Shown here: positions 47,701 to 53,700 of the stretch, piece by piece
How positions within the stretch are numbered: position 1 is the first letter of the stretch
How the letters are laid out: the number at the start of each line of letters is the position of its first letter
DNA from: Zoroaster sp. YZ-2022
Taxonomy: Eukaryota > Echinodermata > Asteroidea > Forcipulatida > Zoroasteridae
Assembly (NCBI GenBank): GCA_029582265.1
Contig: CM055816.1
Location: 84,233,165-84,297,164 of the forward strand
Length of the DNA: 64,000 nt
Direction of reading: 5' to 3'
Program-made: the position numbers and the translations under genes
Notes under the pieces: generated by a model
Told to the model about the DNA's origin: nothing
The model's database searches: none
What the model saw: the letters and a program-made list of their open reading frames with translations, nothing else

Positions 47701-50700
47701 CCCTGGTATGTGCGCTGAACAGAGCACCATACTGTAGCTTGACAAACAGTTAGATATCCCTGGTATGTGCGCTGAACAGAGCACCATACTGTAGCTTGAC
47801 AAACAGTTAGATATCCCTGGTATGTGCGCTGAACAGAGCACCATACTGTAGCTTGACAAACATGACAAACAGAATATTATTTTGAACAGAGAAAATAATT
47901 CACTGCATATTTTTGGAAATCCGGAATGATTTCAAGGCATCGTATGGACGGAAGGTTGGCTGAAATTGGTGAAATCAGAGAAATCGGAATGGTTGGCAAC
48001 TCTTTCAGAGGCTTAGTAAAACTCCTAAATGAATTAGAACCATCTAAGGCTCCAGGTCCTGACAACATATACCCCCATGGCTTTCAACAATTCAGCAAAT
48101 CCATTAGCAAAAAGGGCAATATATGTATATTTGATGTGGACGATGTTTTTGGAATATCACCAATATAGCAACATTCCAATTCTTAAAAAACTTCACCGAT
48201 ATCGTACCGTTATGATATTATCATTATATCATCCAGGCCTAGTGAGACCGGTAATTTTTGTTAGATTTTATTTATTTTATTTTTTTATTTCAAAAATGTT
48301 TAATTTTTTTTAATGAAAGTGAGCTTTTCCAGAATAATGGATTTTATACCAAAAATGTCTGCTTGGGCAATGTTACTTTATCACAATTTTTGTTGGAATA
48401 ATTTTTCAGCAATTAAAAGTTGATAAAATAGAAAAATCACCCCTTTTTTGTACATGTGGGTTTAGGGTAAAGAATACAGAGGGAGTCCAGTGTACAGTTA
48501 GAATGCGTGGCATGAATCATATTGAATAAGGCTACATGAATAACTGATTTTATGTCAAAAGTGTCTGCTTGGGCAAGGTTACATAATCACTCAATGTTTA
48601 ATATAATAATAAGCAGATCAAAAGCAGGGAACGATTTCATTGGAAAATTTTGCAGAGCAAAATTGCTACACTGTATGCAAAAAAATCATTTGCATAGCTC
48701 AATCATATTTGTGTATGGAAACAAAACCGGTCGGGACGGAACCCTTGGTATTCTTTGGTTGGAAATATAAACATTACCTTAGTAAATAATTCGGGAAAGG
48801 TTTGTTAACATTCACAATATGATCGTACTTTTCAAAAGTGTTTATTATCAAACCACAATGGTGAAAAAATCTGTCGCAATTTGTATCGCAGAATATGCGA
48901 TGTATTTTTTGAAATTCTGTCGCAGATTGTCCAAATTACATCGCATTTTTCAATGTGATACTGGGGAAATACAGAACAAAAAAATCACACCTTTTTTATA
49001 CATGTGTGGAGTTAAGGCCGGAAATGTCGTATCCGACCGCCACTTTTGAGGGTTTTTTGAAAAAATTTTGCAACCACTAACCAGTTAAACAATGATTCCT
49101 TCGATTTTTGAGGGTACTTTAAAATCTTTAAAGACCATACAAAATGGTAAATATTTTAAAAAGTAAGTAATTCTAAGTAGGAATCACCAAAAATAAGACT
49201 TTCATTATTTTTATTTAACCCTTCAAAAAACCTATGAAAATGTACTTCTCCACTGCCGTGAACGACAGGCCCGAAACAAAAGCCGTCGGGGACACTTTCA
49301 CTGAGCCTATTTTGATGATGTACATTTACGGGAGGGCGAACGCAACAACTGTTTACTGCGGTACGTTTTGTACACAAAGCATATCACATCGCGTACAGCT
49401 GCAAAAAATAGGTTTACCAACTACGACTTCCGAAACTGTTTTTGAAAAAGTTTCCAAAAGTAGTACTGACCAATTGTGTTGTTCATCATCGTCATTTGAT
49501 GGAGATTATACTGATGCCAAAGTTGGTGATATAAGTGGCATAGAATCGTATCAATTAAGCCCGGAATGGACAAAATCCGGACGAAATCCTGGCGAAAATG
49601 GCGAAGCCGAAGGAAGATCTCGAGTCCGGCATAAGTGCACATAATGGTACCCTATTTTTATTGCATTTTTACGAACAAATATTCTAAGAGCAACCGAAGT
49701 TTTGAATGTCCAGTATTTGATTCGTTGAATTTTGTTATCAGGAAAATTAATCTCACTGCAAAATGTGTCCAAATTGTTCTTGTTTTGTGCCGATAAAAAA
49801 ATCATCCTTTGGTGATCTTGCCGGTGCTGTTAACCAGACTAATAGTTTGACAATGACCCGACCCCGCCGCGCCGTGCACGGACGTCGGATGCACACACAA
49901 TACATAAGTTGCACTTCAAGGTGAATCCCATGTACACATGTGCATGTACGACCACGGACAATGCGGCGGCAGACAGACCATTGTTAAGACGGCTCCTTTC
50001 GAGCTCCCGTAAAAGTACGTCATAAAAACTGGAAAAATGTTTGCTGCCGCCACTGGCTGCAAATGTCCAACAGACTTCGCGGATTTCAACCGCTGGAATG
50101 TTGGTTGAAAGTCATGATTTTTTCAGCAATTTCTGATTTGTTTTAATGTTTTTTGGAATAGCATATAAATAACTAAATACATGTATTGAACAATTTTGAG
50201 TAAAAAAATCAAGGCACTTTGTGTGGACTTTAAAATCCACTTTTATGATGTTTTCGGATTTGATTTCCCTTCTAAAAAAATCCTCCCCTTCAGAAAATAG
50301 AAGGATCCTATTATACATGTAGTTGCCACTGCGCATGTACAATGACTGTGTTGGTCACTTATGGGGGAGTTGACAAGATCAGACTGACATGACTGAGGAA
50401 GTCATTGTATACCAAAAATGCCTGATATTTCATGAAATAAATATCCTGGAATAATTTGAAGTATATGTCCATCATCATCCATATATATGTTCTCTACCTT
50501 ACTTGCTCCACCAGTGTGGCACGGACCTGAATCCTTAGCCACACGTCGGTCCCATTGCCACTAACGGCGGGATTTTCTTTAATTTTCTAAATTTCTAGCG
50601 CTGAAATTGACGATATTTGCAACTATTTTGACAAACTAAATACATTCCTTACATGTTGAACTATCTCAGCGCCCCAAAAAAGGGTGTTTTTAAAATTTTA

Positions 50701-53700
50701 ATACTTAAATTTATATTTTGTGACATATAGGCCCAAAAAAAATTACAAGACGATCAGCATTTGTAGGTTTCAAGGAGGATGGCCATCTTGAATGTATGAA
50801 CGTCTTGAACGGAAAACAACAATTTTACAATGGCTGTTTTACGTGTGCACATACTTGCTGTATTTTAGCAAGTATACGGAAACAAGGTTTATTGCAAATA
50901 GCGCTAAAGCAACTGCCACAAAGCATACTGGGATACAATTTGGGGCATCTGTTTGGAGCGGCTTGTGTGATGTTTGCCTCACCAGTGTGGCACGGACTTG
51001 TATCCTTAGCCACTTGTTGGTCTCATTTCTACTAACGGCGATGTTTTCTTAATTTGCTAAATTCCTAGCGCTGAAATTTACTATATTTGCAACTTTTTTT
51101 ACAGACTAAATACGTTCCTTACATGTTTAACTATCTCGGCGCCCCAAAAAATGGGGATTTTACTTACATTTATATTTTGTGACATATACATGTAGGCCCG
51201 AAAAAAATTACAAGACAATCGGCATTGTGCAGGTTTCAACGAGGACTGTATGAAGAGTGGTGAACGGGAAAACAACTTGTGTGCGCAACAATTTTACAAT
51301 GGCTGTTTTATGTGTGCACATATACTTGCTGTATTTTAGCATGCGAAGTATTCCGTTTCGAGGTTGCACATGTTGTTAGTAGTCTGAGCATTTTTTATGT
51401 GCTAAAAATGTGATATAACTAATTTAAAAATATATATAATTAAAATGAAATATTAATCATAAAAATAAATAAATAAAACATGCCCAGTTCCTGGATTCAA
51501 TTATTTACTTTTACTATAATAAGTTGGGCATATACACATATATTTACCTGATTAATTTTATTTTGTTTGTGTGTGTGGGGGGGGGGGGGGATCTTTGTTA
51601 ATGGTAAAAAGAAACAAATTAACAAAACTTCACAATATAATTCAGCACAAGAAAAATGTTTAAAACACCATTCAGTGACAGGCAATAATGGACCGATCGA
51701 ATCAAAATGAAGTGTTTCATGTTTGAGGATATCGCTGATACTAGATAGCATATTGTTGTTTAACAAAATATACATAACAGCAAAAGAAACGTCACCCCCT
51801 AAATTTTGATGAGTCTGAGAATGTGTTTAGCTTATGTGTCCTCAGACGTCATGCATGACGAATTTTGAAGTCAACCAAATTTGCAACATTGTGTTCGTGT
51901 TACACTCCATACTCATAATATTCTTCATTATGGAGTGTCGTGGCCGAGCGGTCTAGCGCACCGAACTCAAGTTCTGGTGTTGCCAGCAGCAGGGTGTGGG
52001 TTCGAGCCCCGGTCGTGACACTTGTATCCTTGAGCAAGGTACTTAACCATAATTGCTTCGTCCTTCGGATGGGACGTAAAGCCGTAGGTCCCGTGTGTTG
52101 TATAATGCACGAAAAGTGGATTGTCGTGGCCGAGTGGTCTAGCGCACTGAACTCAAGTTCTGGTGTTGCCAGCAGCAGAGTGTGGGTTCGAGCCCCGGCC
52201 GTGACACCTGTGTCCTTGAGCAAGACACTTAACCATAATTGCTTCTCTCCACCCAGGGGTTAAATGGGTACCTGTGAAGGCTGAGATGGTTTGCTCTCTA
52301 TGCGCTAGAAATGGCAGCAATTGAGCTGTATACTCCCCAGGGAGCTGAGATGGTTTCAGGAATGATTTATGAGCCTTATGAGCCTTATGAGCCTTATGAG
52401 CAGGGATAATAATAAAAAATGCGCCTTGAGCGCCACTTAGTTGGTGGATACGTGCGCTATATAAATCTATACATTATTATTATTATTATTATTATTCATT
52501 AAACAAATTATATTAATTATAAAATGAAAATAATAAACATTTTTAGGGGTGACGTTTCTTTTGCTGTTATGTATAATAATAGTAATAGTAATAATATTAT
52601 CAGTATTACTGATAATGAAGGCAAAATGTTAATAATTGGGCCCGTTCCCTGTAGCCCTGGAATTTTATTGAGAAATTCACGCCCCAAATAGACCCAAACC
52701 CTGCTTGAACCATCTTTGCAATTTGTCTGGTCCGAGTGCTCATGAGTGCTCATTCAACATGAATGAGCACAAATTAAGAGAGATTTATGCTGAAATAAAA
52801 TCAGATCTGTCCCTACAGTATGACCTCAGTAGGGAACAGGAAAAGGTTATTGTCAGGCTAAAATACAGCAAGTATGTGCATACATAAAACAGCCGTTGTA
52901 AAATTGTTGTTTTCCGTTTACCACTCTTAACATTCAAGATGGCTGTCCTCATTGAAACCTGCAAAATGCGGGTCGTCTTGTAATTTTTTCGAGCCTATAT
53001 GTCACCAAATATAAATGTAAGTAGGCCTATAATCACCATTTTTTTTGGGGGGCGCCGAGATAGTTCAACATGTAAGGAACGTATCTAGTCTGTCAAAATA
53101 GTTGCAAATATCGTCAATTTCAGCGCCAGGAATTTATAAAATTCCTAGAAAATTCCTAGAAAACCCCACCGTTAGCAGCAATGAGACCAACGTGTGGCTA
53201 AGCCTAAGGATACAGGATTACAGGTCCATGCCACACAGACTGGTGGGGCAAGTGTGACGTCAACAATATTTTGTTTGTTTGCGTGGCACACAGTCTGACA
53301 GCGGCGCTGTTGCGCCCACAGACATCCCATGATTCCTTGCAGCTGCTATTTGCGATAAACCTAGTTATGGGGCTATCCCTACCTATTTTAATATATAACA
53401 TTAACATTATCGTTGGACCGACTGCACCGTAACGTTAGGCCTATACTGGTCCTTCAGAGTACAGGCCTAAATTATAACTGTTTACGTTACACTACAGTCT
53501 ATACTATAAGAGTTGTGGCCTTGATCCAATTCCAACAAGTTTGCTGAAGATATGTGCAGATACCCTCGTCCCAGTTTTGACCCACATAGTGAACCAGTCC
53601 TTTACAACAGCAATAGTTCCTTCATCGCTGAAATTTGCTCTTGTACGACCCCTTCTTAAAAAATCCAATATTGATGCAGAAACTTTGAAGAATTACCGTC

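Noticed and set aside
47161..47868. 235-codon frame of SCLSSYSMVLCSAHIPGISN repeats
   Set aside because: By-product of the 57-bp array; identical at the DNA level, so no sign of selection on protein.
49234..49644. 136-codon + strand frame as a gene
   Set aside because: No recognised domain, no splice partner, and it lies inside repeated hAT-like sequence. It might be a transposon remnant, but I cannot support a product.
51935..52207. Two functional tRNA-Leu genes
   Set aside because: The heads are followed by a shared SINE body and tail, acceptor stems pair imperfectly and no oligo-T terminator follows directly.
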